64,000 bases of DNA from Balanoglossus misakiensis. Its lineage: Eukaryota > Hemichordata. The stretch covers positions 12,710,001 to 12,774,000 of the forward strand of contig CM082584.2 of NCBI GenBank assembly GCA_040954595.2, written 5' to 3'. Of this stretch, positions 49,442 through 62,919 are shown piece after piece. Within the stretch, counting starts at the first letter, position 1, and every line of letters starts with the position of its first letter. The notes beneath the pieces were generated by a model, which worked only from the letters and a program-made list of their open reading frames with translations, was not told the DNA's origin and did not search any database. The position numbers and the translations under genes were made by a program.

Positions 49442-52433
49442 ATGAATTCAAGCGACAACCTCAAACGGCAATTAGGTGACGTCGAGCTCTGTAAGTCCAG
49501 ATTATTTATATCGGTGGTACATGCAGGTGTAGTAGGGTACACCACAGTCACTTGCATCAGGCCTTCACTACCTCTAGTTTGCTGCATTAGACCGGTTCTT
49601 TGCTGTACTGTACAGTGCCTGGAATGGGGCGTGTCCATGAAGGATTCCAAGCGCACTAGGCGCTAGTGGTCCGAAGAATCACTAGATTTTGAAGATAGTC
49701 TCTAAAGTAATTTGAATACAAACGACCCCAAATTATTTTAAAAGACTATCTGGGCCACAAGCGGCTGGTATTCCAGTTAGAACAGGGCTACTCGACATTA
49801 TAAACAAGTATGGCCTTGGGTTTTTGTACTGCTGTGTCCACACATACACACAGACAGACACAAGTAATAAATTGAATGCTGATCCTCATCAGTTCTGGGC
49901 GTACATGTTAATCCTGCGTTCTTTGATTCTCATTACAGATCATGATGTGGATGTAGTCTACAAAGAACTTCAAGAGGTATGGTTCAAGCATCACCAGTCA
50001 TCTTTCTGGCAGGCACACACGGGCATGCATACAGACTGACAGATAGACCGACAGACAGACTAAATTAACCTGTACAATCATTGTCGGTGGAATCACTTGA
50101 ATTCGACGTAATAATGTTATCGGGTTAAAGATTGATGTATGGATATTAAAGGTCAAAGCAGCATGAAGATTTGGGCCAATGTTACGCGTGTATGCTTACA
50201 TACACACTGAAACTTTGAAGTCGGGATTTGACGTGGGGAATAGGAGTGCAGCTTTAATGAACAGTTCCCCTTGAACCAAAATTAACTGTCGCGATTTTCA
50301 GTATCACTGTACCCATGGAGTGCTTGATTCCAACCGAATGCCCAAACACAATCCATTCATCAAAATAACCCCGGCAACGACACAAAGCCTTATTCTCGCG
50401 ACGAGCTGTACTCGCTTTTAGAAGAATGTTTATCTAACCCACGGTTTGAACGGTGACCTGGGATAGTATTGTTCCAAAAGAGTGACGATCGAATAATACA
50501 GAGAGGTGTATGCGACTGCTAAGAATGCCACCGCTCGATATACACATATTTTGGCCTACCACACTATGACCTGGCGTTCAGAACGTCACAACAGCTATTA
50601 TTACAAGCATCAACCACCTGACGTGAACATTTCAGGCCATATCTTTAACCCTGTTTGCGAAAGACCACGTCCATTCGAGAACACTAACCCAATTTGTATT
50701 GACCTAATTTGCAAGACTTAACCCAAATATTCTAACACTGTACACCAGATTTATCAGTACCCCACAAAAACTGTAATCTCTGTGATCAGAGAAGTGACGA
50801 CGAGATTCCCGTCACATGATATCAAATTAACGGTATTTGCAATACATGTACATTGATTGAACATGATTGCCATGGTAGCATCAGCTGGAACCATGGCAAC
50901 AACGGGAAGAAAGTCTTTATATTGAATTATTACTAACCGTGGGTCTCTTTGCTGCTGATTCTGTGTTCATTTTCCCTGGATTTAGCTTGGATACAGTAGA
51001 ACTGATAAGCTGGACGTTGAAAAATTGTCTAAAGTGGACCAACTCCATTATTTTGGCGCTGAGGCTGTGGACCATGCCATCAAGTCACTTGCAGTAGGGT
51101 ACGCCTCTTTGCGGTTTCCATCTTCGCCTTCTGTTTTGCTTCATAGATTTCGTCTAAACCTGTAAGTCACACGTAGCAATATGATTCGATCAGTTTGACA
51201 TTTTCAGAAGAGCAAACAAGTAAAATTAATTTGTACTTTGTATTCGATGCAGTCCAAATCATAAAATTCTCGATGTTGGATCGGGATTAGGCGGACCAGC
51301 CCGCTGTATTGCCAACGCTACCAAATGCCATGTAACTGCCATAGAACTACAGGAACGGTACCACAACGCTGCATGCGATTTGACGGCCCGTTGTGGCCTG
51401 GACGGTTATATTACACATCGTTGTGAAGACTTTCTGGGCCTTAATGGTCCAGGTAAGTAAGTCAGAAATGTCAATAGTGACTGTCATATTTCGTTTGATC
51501 GCGTGAATCGGCCAGAACTGACCACTGCATTTGAGCGTGTATGGACAATTTACCACACATCGAACCTCTTCAATAAATTTCCTCCGTGTTGTCGTGGTCG
51601 TTTGTTGGTCAACATAATTTTTATCTTTCCTAGATTTCAACACGTACGACTTTCTGTTTGGTTGGCTTGTGTTCGTGCATATTGGCGACAAGAAGAACCT
51701 TTTCCAAACGTGTTATAGTACTCTCAAGTCAGGCGGAAAATTGTAAGTTGTAAGATCATCGTATTAGACTCGTCATTCAATGCATGTACGAAATATATAG
51801 CTTTGTTCTCGTTATTTGGGATGAAAGAAAGTTTAAAGACATTTCTTGACACTCTTGCGTTATTCTACCTGAAGTAAAGTCAGAGTTATCTTTCAGCTAT
51901 GCCGAGGACTTCTGGATAAAACGCCAATGGACCAAGGAGGAGGAGGAATCAATTCAGAAGCACATCTACTGCCCTCAATTACAGACATATGACGGTTGGA
52001 GAGAAGATCTTAGTCAAGCTGGTTTCACTGACATCCAGGTATTCCCAGATTGTTTGAATGCCGCTTACTTTACAGTCCTTCTATGCTTTACATTATGATG
52101 GGCGACCGATTTTACGAGGAAATTTTCATCGGGGTTCACATGCATGAAAGAGAACTACAAAACAAACTTACCCTGTAAGGGAACAGCAACTTTCAGAAGC
52201 TCACAATCCAACCACGATTTCATTTGTTTGGTTTCCAGATGACGGACATGACGAGGGAATGGACAGCGTTCACTCAGGCGCGATATGACGCGTACATGGA
52301 AAACCGGGAGCGACACGTTCGAGTTCAAGGAGAAGATACAACACAAGCTTTGGAGACGTTTTATTCCATCATTAGCGAATCCTTCGGTCGCGGACTTTTC
52401 GGAGGTGTTCGCATCGTGGCGACAAAGCCCTAA
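49442..52433 (+). CDS. Class I SAM-dependent methyltransferase (SDMT/PMT-like)
   Basis: Seven exons encode 281 aa: 49442-49490, 49939-49976, 50986-51098, 51253-51452, 51634-51742, 51897-52038 and 52239-52433 (TAA). Motif I is ILDVGSGLGGPA (about residues 72-83), which binds S-adenosylmethionine. VTAIELQERYHNAA follows, with the acidic residue at the end of strand 2. Post-motif segments FGWLVFVHIGDKKNLFQ and LKSGGKFYAEDFW complete the Rossmann core. The fold and size resemble phosphoethanolamine N-methyltransferase and sarcosine/dimethylglycine N-methyltransferase domains, so a small amine substrate is plausible but not shown. No signal peptide or membrane segment is visible, so it is probably cytosolic. 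The start ATG is the first in frame; the gene is divergent from CAPSL and convergent with NUP155. Confidence 0.83.
49977..50985. other. Methyltransferase intron 2
   Basis: A 1009 bp intron. A short (ACAG)n-like run lies at about 50033-50062, and ATTGCCATGGTAGC near 50867 resembles an RFX X-box. No exon seen. Confidence 0.4.
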
Positions 52434-53528
52434 TGCTAGAACCACATCGAGGCTCTCTCTCGTCTCTCACTGCCCTCGTGTAATTGGCTGTTCTTTAAAT
52501 ATTATAGTATTCAGGTGGAAATAGCGTAGTTCAGAGATGTGTCCGAGATGCGGACAAACATGATAGGGTCGACCACTGTCATTGCGGAGGAGCCGTCCTC
52601 GGTCGGCACACCTGGTCCAAGCGTGCAGAAAGTAATTGACCAATCACAAGTGCTGTGGTCTACCTGTTTCAGGTGAACAGAAAGTAATTGACCAATCGGA
52701 ACTGTGGTGGTCTAACGTCCCAAACAGTGACGATCCCTCGATTCTCACCGTGTGGGTAATGCTATTCAAACTGTTTGTCCGCATTGCATTTTCTATTTTG
52801 GACACAGACACCCTGATCAACGCTATTTACATTCGACAATTAACATTTAAATCTTATCATTATATCCTGGAATAGTTCCAGGCGCCTTGGGTGATACAGA
52901 AGGCCGTCAAGGAACACACTCTCATTGCAGTCTCCTTTTGGATACACTAGCCATCCAAAGCTAAAGGACTAACAATATTATACTTAAAATGAACAATTGC
53001 TTGAGATACACCAGAGACACTTTTTGCTGTATTTTGTCTGCCTTTCGAGTGTTTTGATGTATACAGGGTAGAATAAACTTTTACAGGATTCAAACTCAAA
53101 TCTATTTGACCAAGTCACATGACACAGAAGTCAACACACTAAACATCTACCATGTCATTTTCACAGGCAGGTCGATTTTCACTGTAGTTTAACACCCTGT
53201 GATACTTTGTGTGCACAATGACTAATCATACCCAATATTATATAAAAACTTTTAAAATATGGAACCGTGTACTCTGTACATTTTCTTCTCTGCATTGATT
53301 TTATTTGCTCATAAATTTATGATTGAATCTTTCCTTCTGTATCCCTTGCACACGAATCCATCTTTAATTATTTCAGCAAAAATGAACGATGGAGTTCATA
53401 CAAAATGCAAAACATACGAATATTCATAGAAAATTGCAGACATATTGGCAGAAAAGAGCTAAAGTTACATGTTCCTATAAAATATTTACTATCATTCTGT
53501 TGTAATTGACGTTGCCTCGTTCACAAGT
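52434..53528. other. Convergent 3' region, methyltransferase and NUP155
   Basis: The two stop codons are 1095 bp apart; this should be the two 3' UTRs. The stretch GTAATTGACCAATC repeats within 60 bp, near 52631 and 52684, in matching contexts (CAGAAAGTAATTGACCAATC), a small tandem duplication. An AATAAA-like site lies near 53071 on the plus strand. Confidence 0.45.
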
Positions 53529-56500
53529 TTAAGTACGCAGCGCTGTCTGTGACTGTAGTCTGTCAAGTTTGGCTTGTAGTTCTTTGAACCTGGCCAGTGT
53601 GTTTTGCACATGAGGTTGTAGTCCCATGGATTCTAACTCTACATTGTAACTGGCGATCGCATCTAGACATCTGGTGGTGAAAGCTCTCCTGCAAGAAATT
53701 ATTTAAAGAATCATTCAATACATCTGTGAATTTAAGGTTGAGTGATAACGTAGAAGACTCAGATATCTTGTGAAAAGTAAAATGTGTAAAACTTGACCAT
53801 CTGAGGCAGTAATGGCTATGGCTCCAACTTTGAGAGCATTGTACTGAGACTTACCTTTCATGAGATGGCACTTGTGCTGGGTTTTTGGTGAACCGAGTCA
53901 AGAGTAAATAAACTGCATCCAGAACATGTAAAGGCTTGTTCACTGACTGCCAGAAACTGTCCTGTATGGCCAGAAAAGTCAAAGTTTTGCAAAATATAAG
54001 TTACATTTTATCACTGCAAAAAAACACTTTATAGGCAACTAATACTTAAAACTGATCCACAATCTTACCTTAGCTTTAAACAGACAATCATAAATTTGAT
54101 GCAAAGCCGGCAATTTCAACCCAATCTTCATGAAAGTCTCAAAAACCCAGCTTTTATCCCAATCCAGTTGACACGTCTTTTTTTCCAAGTCTCTCACCAA
54201 GAAATCTGAAAAAATCCAAACATTGACACTTATTGATGTGGTTCAAAAGTGTGTGATTCATCTGAATCAATGTAACCATTGCTCTGCCAATGCATTTTGT
54301 CACTTGTATACCATCAATAGGCTCTTACAAACATGAGTGGAGCTCATAGTCATCAGTAAGGCAACTGGCCAACTTTTGAGAAGATGGGACTTGAATATGA
54401 ACACTTACCAACGGGAAAATATCTATCTGATGTGACATAAATCCTTCCTAAACTGACCAACTTATCACTGAGTGAAGAAATTCTTGTCGCAGCCGACTTG
54501 CCAAAAGTATCTTCCAAGTCTGGTCAATAAAAAAAAGATAGACTGTTGATGGATACAGAAAAATAAACAAATGTACTGTCACATAAATTTACCAACATAG
54601 TGCCTGCTAGCACTTACAATTTTAGCACAAGACATTCACTTTGGATATCTTATTGACTGTTTACCTTGTTGGATGATATTTTGCCACAAAGTCTGAACAA
54701 GCGCTGGATCATAATGACTTGCACAGTGGATGATAGCCAATTGGCATTCCCATAGTTGGAAGGGTTCCGCAAAATCAGCATATAACTGTTGGGTGTAAAT
54801 TGTGACACAAAAATGACATTTAGTGAGTTGTTTTTCTATAGATATTATTTGTTTTATCACAAAGGAATGATGCATAAGAGTGTACGCTAGATAGATTCTA
54901 TTTGGACAAATCTCTACATTACCCTTGTAATGTCCATGAGTTCCGCATTGAGCTGTGACAAGGCTCCCTGAAATTCTGGTCGAGTCGAATGAAAATTACT
55001 GATGGCTTCAAAAATCTTGAGTTGAATTCGAGCAACCTGAAATGAATTAATTCCAATTTATTTAAATATTCATGGAGTGGAACTTTGATATCATTTTATT
55101 TACAATTCTCCTCATGAAAGACAACTCAGGGATATTTAAATCGCCATATCAACCGTACCTCCATTTTCTCTTCCAGTTCGTGCAGGAACTCTCCATCACT
55201 GGCTGAACTTGTTCTCAAAGTGCTGCTTTTGGCTGTCATGATGGCCCGTGATATGTACTCTATGCGTTGTGGCAGACCAACATCAGTTCTTGAAAAAAAT
55301 GCGACACAGATGGATGCTTTGAGTTGGAATACTATATGTGTCAGTAAAGGAATCTTTGTCCAAATGCAATGGTTATGAGTTGCAACATGCCAACTATGGC
55401 TTAAAACCATGGACACACGTCTCCTCCCTATGTATCTTACTTGTAATTCTACATACACAACACACACATACCCATGTCTGTCAGCCAGTTTGGCCAGTAT
55501 TTTGGCAGCAGCAGAGAAGTTCCTTATCTTCTCGTAATATTTCCACATCAGATCCAACATTTCCAGGTTATCTGGTTGGTATGTAGCTGCTCTCTTCAAA
55601 TATCCCTCAACGTATGGTGAAGATATCTGGAAAGAGGAAAAAGTGAAAATTGAACCTGCTTGCCTTTCATGGAATTGCACATCTAACATCGAAGGGGCAT
55701 TAGTCATCTTTTGGCTGAAGTAAAATATTTGGGAATACTATAATTACATATTTTGGGAGTATATGACTAGAATTATACATACCTCAAGAAGTTTATCAGT
55801 GAGTCCCATGGTTACCAACCAATCATACAAGGCTACATGATACAATTCATCATTGGACTTCAGACCAATACGCATCATTTCGTCCATCTACCAAGAGACA
55901 ACAATCGCAAATCATTTTTCAGCGGCACTTCAATTATCAGAAAGTCAGGTTTTTTTCTCAACATTGTCTCATTTTTCCCCTGCAAAGTAAACCATCTAAT
56001 AAAGCTGAAATAAACCTTCTAGCACTACTAGTTCAAGTGAACACAAAATAAGAAATGGAACTCACATGGTGGGTTGCTTCGTGAGCACTGAGTCGGCTGG
56101 CCTCCGTACTGACGGTTGGCGGACCGGGTCGTCTTGGAATCCCAGGGGATTGTGGGTACGCCTGGCTGACTTCAACCAGATGGGCAAGGGTTTCATGAAC
56201 ACACTTGTAACAATCCAGTCTGAGAATTGCAATGAAGGAAGGAATGATTTACAGTATAACACTTCTACCATCATGGTTTGGTCCAAATCAATTGTTTTCT
56301 AAGGTAATGTTGGACCTCTACAGAGGGAACTGGGGGGTGAATGGGTTAAAGCATGTTGATGTCAAACATTGGCAGGATTGTGTACTTTGAGATCAATAGA
56401 ATTGCTTGGTTATTTAGGTATAAACCATTTTTCTACCTGGTCATGAAGGCCTGCATTCCCTGTGTATCTTCTGGGGGTTCACCACTACGATAATAATGTA

Positions 56501-59500
56501 ATGCTAAACGTTGCTGGTCCATTCGATGTGCTGCTGTCAGGCTCAACTCCACTATGCCCTCAAAGAAACCAACTGAAATCAGAGATGTAAACAAATTGTG
56601 TAATTAGGCACTTGGATCGATTGTATTACATTATATACTTCTCTGATTTGTCTAGAAAGCTAACTAAGCCATGAAACAAAATGGGGATATTACCTGCTTG
56701 ATATTCTGCACACACGACTTGTAGATTCAACTGATGACTGACTTCACTGAAAAGCTGAAATGACAATGCAATGGTGAGAAGAAAAACTAAACTAGGTAAC
56801 AATCTAATATACCAGCCAACTACCATTTCAAGACAAAATGGCTTAAGCACAACCAACCACAGGGACATACCTGAAGTGACTTCTTCAACATTTCTTCTTT
56901 TTCGAACCTATTGGTTGTTTGCTTGGCTGTCTGCAGAAGTTCATTGGCCTTTGAGACAATGGCATCCTCTGTACTGTACAATAACGGACACACTTCGCGC
57001 AACTTGGAGCTGATCGCATCTGTGGTGGCGTTATCACCGAGGTAGCGGTTGATCAGAGCTGTGATTAGGGCACTGCACAGCTATACACAATGAAGTAAAG
57101 AGATAAGTTAGAATTTAGCCTATCCATCACACTGGTCTGGTTTAAACCTTACTTAGGATTTGTCACTCAATTATTATCTGAAATAATTCCTACTTACCTC
57201 TTTCCCTGTTGTGACCAAATCACAGAACTTGATCTGTCTCAGTTGATTTTGAGCGTTCTAGAAAGAAAGTGGGAATGTCATACAGTGAAGTTTCAATCAA
57301 TTCCTGCAGAGTTCTATGAAACCATCACAACAATCCCAGCAAGCGGACCACTCACCTTGTCGAGCTGCATCGCAATGATGTGGAACTGATGATCACATAC
57401 CACTTTCCATAATGCCAAAACCTGACACGAATATTGAACCAAATGCTGCAAACTTATCAATGCCATCTTTTCTGCTGCTTCAGCCTCCGCTGGAAAGACA
57501 TGAAGGGGAAAAATGAATCTCGATTTTGTGCTATCAAGTTTTTTTGTGAGTGGAAGGCAAGGTTTTCATGAATTCTAGAATGTGATAAGTTAAACAGAAG
57601 ATTTTTTCCTTTCATACCTCGTTGTTTCTGCAGTGTCTGTCTGCCTGTTCTTCCGGCCATTGTGTCTTGTCTTGTCACGCTGAAGGCTCCAGTACCTGCA
57701 AGACTGCAAGTTTCAAATATATTGTAACACTCCATGTCAGGAAAAGTAAACTTTTCAAAAATATGTTCAGAAAATATGGTGCTGCAGACAGTGGAAAACT
57801 CAATGTCTAACTGACCTTTCTGCTAAGGCTGTAAATTGTGAATTTTTCTCCATGAAATCCTTCAGTGATTCCAGGTGAGTCAAAAACCAGGACACTGCCT
57901 CTCCGGAATATCGACTCTCCAACTGTGAATACAGGAATGATTAAAATAGTCAATCCAAAATATGATGGTGAAAACATCAGGGTTTAGCAGAACAGTCCTT
58001 TGAAAAACAATCCAACTTAAATCTGAAAGACATACAGCAACTGTGATACTCACAATATATTGAACTCCTGGTTGGTTGGTAAATTGGACATCTTTGACGA
58101 CACACTGATCCCACAAAGGTCTGCAAAACGAAATTGAAAGTTGTCAGTCTCATGAAACCTACTATCATTTCCATCATTATGATGATTATCAGGTCTAATT
58201 TCTACTTGCATTATTCACGTACCTGAGCAATCTACAGAAGTAGAGGCACAAACCCCTAAATCTTCCGGAATAGATGATTTCCGGAATGGAGCCCGGACCG
58301 ATCGTCTGACTGTGTTGCTGCTGCAAGGAGAAGTGTGGTTGTGGCGTTGTGACTTCCATGGATTGTTGTTGGAATAAACTCACAGCTGGAGTTGATGCTG
58401 TTGAAAGAAGGAAAGAGTGGAAGGTTTTCTAACTGAGACTTTCTCACAAATTCTCCCCCCCCCCAACATTCATGTCTGTGTGAACAGCCCCCCCCCCCCC
58501 CTCCCCAAACCAAAAAGTAATAAACTTTTCCTACCTGCAACTGGCATTTGCAACATACTACTACCAAGGCCAGATACTGATGGGGTTGAGGTACCTGTAA
58601 AGTAAAATTTCAAAATTAAAGTGTTTTTTGTTTACCCTTTGCAACAAGAAGCATTACTTGTTTTTAAAATATGTAGTCATGTGTTAAACAGTTGCTATTC
58701 TGAGACAGTTAAAAAGATTTTTATCCTGACACTAACCGAACTGTGGTGCTGGGGTTGAGCTGGAAACTGGCATTTCCAACTGGTGCTGTGGTTCGCCACC
58801 GAATATGATAAATGCTCTCGTAGCCCAATCTCTGATCTGTGGATCAATGGCTTCTCTGCTACACACCAACACCAAACATGTTGCACATGCATGCTCCTCC
58901 TGTGTGCAAGATATAAATTGTGTGTTGTTGTTAACCATAAACATGCACCAACATTGAAACTGAAAGATGTGTCCAACTCCCATCAATCATATGGGAAGTG
59001 TCTCCAGAAACAAGATTACATTTTCAGTCATACATAAATGCAAAATATTTGGTTTATTTGATCCAAACAGACCTTGTGAAGTTTGAAAAATGCTTCAACA
59101 TCCGGATTATCAGGTCCTCCATTATTCAACATCAATTGACGAAGCTGCTCAGCTGGGCTTAACAGATTGAACAGATGACTTCCCTGCAAATAACAAGCAA
59201 CATTTCACATCAGGACATGCGGTCTTTATGGTGAGTCTATCACAACAGAGAATTGCTAGACACCAGACTTTCTAGACATCAATATTTTTTCAAATCATTC
59301 ACCTGTTTTGTCTGAGCAAAAGTTCTTTAAAATAAAACAGCGCTTATACCTGAGAACTGAGCAGCACATATCTCCTGTAGGGCAGCATGTGTTGAACTAC
59401 AACAGATGGAGGGTCTGGTAGCTGCTGCTGTTGTTGTTGTTGTGGCTGTCCCTGTCGTACAAGTACTGGCAGAGAAGATGGCACCTCGTCCAATGCCCAG

Positions 59501-62347
59501 GTATGACTGTCTATTGTGGTGTTCATCTGTTTTCAGCAAAAATCAAATTTATAAAAAAAAATCACACTATTAGTATATCATACAACACAGCTACCTTGGG
59601 TGGTTTAATTTACCTAGCTCTGTCTAATTTCTTTGTAATTTGATTGGACAATTTTACAACACTAACCTGTGTTTCAATAAGCGGTCGCTGAAACGGAAAT
59701 GAGTCTGGACTCATACACCACAATGAATCCATGTCTTCCGTCTGTGATGAGCAAAGCAACAGTGTCCCTGTGGAGGAAATCATTAATCAATGAGATTTTC
59801 ACCCCAATTTCTCTGTACATGATTCAATCACATCATTGAGAACAATGATGATTTTGTATAAAGTTTGAAAACACCTGCTGTAATAGCAAAAGTGTGACAT
59901 TACCTTTACTGTAATATGCTTTATGGACATGTGTTGGTCTCTGTGGGGCTGCAGTGGTTGTGAATCCTGGTGGTAGTCGAACATGCACTAGAGTCAACAT
60001 GCACGGTCTGGACGACAGTCTGTTGAATAGGCTGGTTGTGAAGTAGAGACGCACCCCTGAAAGACAGATTCAGATTCACTTTCAAATTTTTTGCAGAACG
60101 CAAACGTTGCAATAATTGGAAGATGGTGATTAGCACTGATGACTTACCTGCTTGTGTGATGGCTACAAGATGTATATTAGTCGACTCAGTTTTTGGTATT
60201 GCCGCTATGGAAACTATTGGTTTAAAGTTTGACCTCTCTATGGTTCTGAAAATTAAACACAACAAGAAATATTTTATTATTGATTGTAACATCCATATAC
60301 TAATGTCTGTTGTTTCGTGTGTACACACATACAGACACACATACACATGCAAAGTGTCTCCAACAGTCCAAAGTGACCCTACCTGGCAGTAAGGGCAGCA
60401 TTATGCACCACAGTGTGCTGGGAGACAGCAGCTACTCGACTCATACTCATTCCATCCGAGCCGAGATCATAGACTTGGAGAGAACCTTTCTCTGATCTTG
60501 TGTACACAATATGTCTTGTATTGTCGACAGCAATCTGAACAATAGGGTCTGCAGAGAAATAAGAGACACAATCATGAATGCAAATTTATCCTGTGGTCCA
60601 CACACAGGTTCAGCAAGGATGTCCACATAAATGTGGATGTAGTTTGTCTAAATACAGGGTAGACAAGTTTGAAAAGCAAGGCAAAAAGATCAACTCACCA
60701 TCTTCTGAAAATGTGAAATTAAGAAAGGAAGGCACCAGGAAGGACAGTTTGCTTGTAGAGTGATTTATCTTGCGACATTTCCTGCTGAACCAGCCATCTT
60801 CTGCCTGAAAATGCAAAATCAGAACTGGAGCATGTATCACATTTCTACCTAATAACCAAATGAGGTATTGAAGCCCCCCTCCCCAATGACAACTTGTATC
60901 ACATGCCACTGTACCTGGTAGACCAGTTCATAAAGGCAGCCATCTTTCCCTGCCATCAAGATCCGTCCGTTATCAGTGCCAACAATTTCCATCATGTAGA
61001 CGTTATCCGTGGGAATGGTGAACAAGGGTTCTGGCAAAAGATGCATTTCTCCCAGGCTGTGTTCATCCATAGCACCTGGAAAGATCAAAGATGGAACACA
61101 TGTGGTTAGTATACCATCAGCTCCTGATGTCAAAGTCTAAGTGTGACAAATCTTTGGTAGAGGAACAAGTAATATAGTTCACAATGGGATGAAAACAGAA
61201 AACATCCTCTCACCTTGTTGGGGCTGGCTGAAGCTGACACCCAACAACACAATGTCCACTGGGGTTGTCAGGCAGAGTAAATACCGTATGTGTCTCTGGA
61301 AGATGTTTGGTTTGGGTTTGACAAGTCCAATGCTGAGAATGGTTTCATTGAGTCCGTCAAAATATGCCAGATCACCTCTGAAAGATGGAACAGATGACAA
61401 TGTCTTTGAAGTAATTATTCCTTCTCTCGGATTACTTACTCTAAAGAGAGACAAATCTGGAAAGCATCAGATACTTATCAAGTTATAGCAGGACTGTTGA
61501 ATAATCACTTACCCATCCTCATAGTTCCACACAAAAATATCGCTATCAATAGTCAGCCATGCACGTCCGATCTCAGCAAAAATTCCCATCATGCAATTGC
61601 ATTGCATGTCTGATTTGTGTTGAGGAAAACGAAAACTATGTGAAATCCCATTTAGGCATCTACACACAAACAGCAATGGCATTCAGCTAACATTAGGCCA
61701 ACTCATTGTTAGTCCACTGTGATCTGTGCCATAAAAGGATACGTCCAAACTGTTCCACCAGCTCATTGGGCAGTGGCACCTTCTTAATGTGACTGATCAA
61801 TGGCAGCTGGGCCAAGCCAATGTTTGGTGACGCCAGGGATGGGTAGTCAAGTTCACTGGTACCACTGGTTGTTGCATGGCCTGTGAAACAGTAAATCATA
61901 TTCGCCACTGCATACTTATCCAAAGGGTATCAGGACAGCTACCCCCTGGATATTTACTGCTCAGACATCCATCAATAAGAGTTAGGGTTACAAAGGATAA
62001 GTGTCTGATGGGTAATTTCCAGGGGGTAACTGCCCTAGAACTGTAATCACTGAAATATATTTTGGCAGGTGAAATTATGTTTCCTTCCACATACAATAAC
62101 ACATAATTTTACATTACCTGGAGTGACAAGATTGAGCAGTTCAGTTAATTCTGGATATGATCTGTCTTGTTGTAGATGTGCATCAATATACTGTGCAGCA
62201 CTCTGCAATCTCTCCTGTGTACTTGCCATTGTACTCGCCATCTACAAAATAATTTATGAAATCAACTGATGTAGTACGTAGCTGTTGATCAGTTTTGAAA
62301 CATGCTTATTATTCAAGTACCTCGTGGACTCCCATCACCGACTCCAT
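53529..62347 (-). CDS. NUP155: Nuclear pore complex protein Nup155
   Basis: Thirty-four exons join in phase to 1391 aa. From the 5' end: 62321-62347, 62118-62241, 61743-61880, 61513-61609, 61214-61377, 60915-61075, 60699-60804, 60383-60548, 60148-60245, 59904-60056, 59667-59767, 59350-59526, 59073-59183, 58737-58899, 58535-58594, 58223-58397, 58054-58120, 57816-57922, 57618-57703, 57356-57489, 57198-57257, 56871-57080, 56694-56754, 56437-56572, 56066-56219, 55783-55887, 55472-55626, 55159-55288, 54923-55036, 54665-54785, 54409-54519, 54069-54205, 53855-53961 and 53529-53688. Landmarks are [74 protein letters not shown] and [13 protein letters not shown]. The N-terminal half is the beta-propeller and the rest the alpha-solenoid of this inner-ring scaffold nucleoporin, which contacts Nup35/Nup53, Nup93 and membrane anchors. 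A glutamine run sits in exon 12. The first exon (MESVMGVHE) is inferred; translation could start at 62241. Confidence 0.94.
56267..56328 (+). repeat. Dispersed repeat, copy 1 (NUP155 intron)
   Basis: About 62 bp in the intron between NUP155 exons at 56437 and 56219. It aligns with 63359-63420 over its full length, both beginning ACCATCA and sharing AATGTTGGACCTCT. Two copies in the same orientation 7 kb apart indicate a repeat family. Confidence 0.55.
58488..58501 (+). repeat. Poly-C tracts in a NUP155 intron
   Basis: Fourteen C at 58488-58501, with another run of ten at 58455-58464, in the intron between NUP155 exons 58535-58594 and 58223-58397. Confidence 0.9.
61931..62038. repeat. Imperfect long inverted repeat (possible MITE-like element)
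   Basis: The left arm (about 61931-61970) and the reverse complement of the right arm (about 61995-62038) share CAG(C/T)TACCCCCTGGA, then ATT and TCAGACA. Arms are about 40 bp with a loop near 25 bp. It lies in NUP155 intron 2, between exons 62118-62241 and 61743-61880. A small non-autonomous transposon or a hairpin repeat is the likely origin. Confidence 0.6.
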
Positions 62348-62680
62348 ACTTGTGACTGAACTTAGCTGCAATACCGTAGCTTGGGGTTAAACTTGAAATA
62401 AATGAAAGCCGGGTATCTTTAACCTGATCGTCGTGCAGATCAGTTGTCACAATGTCACACATGCACCTTGTTCATGTGGAATTGAACATACATGTATCTG
62501 TTTCCGGTCATCGAGATTTTAGAATCTTACTCTGTAATCATGATAACGGAAGGCAAATGCTTATCGTGCCTCTATTCTCTGGTCTCGTCTTACCTTTGAA
62601 GTCCTTCTGACTGGATAATAATCCAGCTAACTGATCAGTTAACGATGAATACAACGGATCACACCTGTTTGACACTGGGA

Positions 62681-62691
62681 GCCGCCATCTT
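62681..62691 (-). promoter_or_regulatory. YY1-type element upstream of NUP155
   Basis: The minus strand reads AAGATGGCGGC, the full YY1 consensus, about 335 bp upstream of the inferred NUP155 start codon. It is followed on the far side by a GC-rich GTGCGCGCGC stretch (62708-62717 region). This fits the core promoter of a housekeeping gene. Confidence 0.55.
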
Positions 62692-62919
62692 GTTCATCGC
62701 ACAATAGTGCGCGCGCTCCTAGCCCCAACTACGGTCAAAGTTCATCAACAAATGAACATCGATAGGTGCGCAGACGTACATGCTCAATCATTCATGGCCC
62801 GCTAGACGCTATTCCAATCAATCAATGGCTAATTAAAAGTATTTCCTACAGTTTATGTGCAAATTGTCATTTCCAAACTTTGCATAAGCTACATTATTAC
62901 AGCACCAGTAGCTAATTCA

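Noticed and set aside
49213-49656. 147-codon minus-strand open frame upstream of the methyltransferase
   Set aside because: It overlaps the methyltransferase first exon on the other strand and has no recognisable motif.
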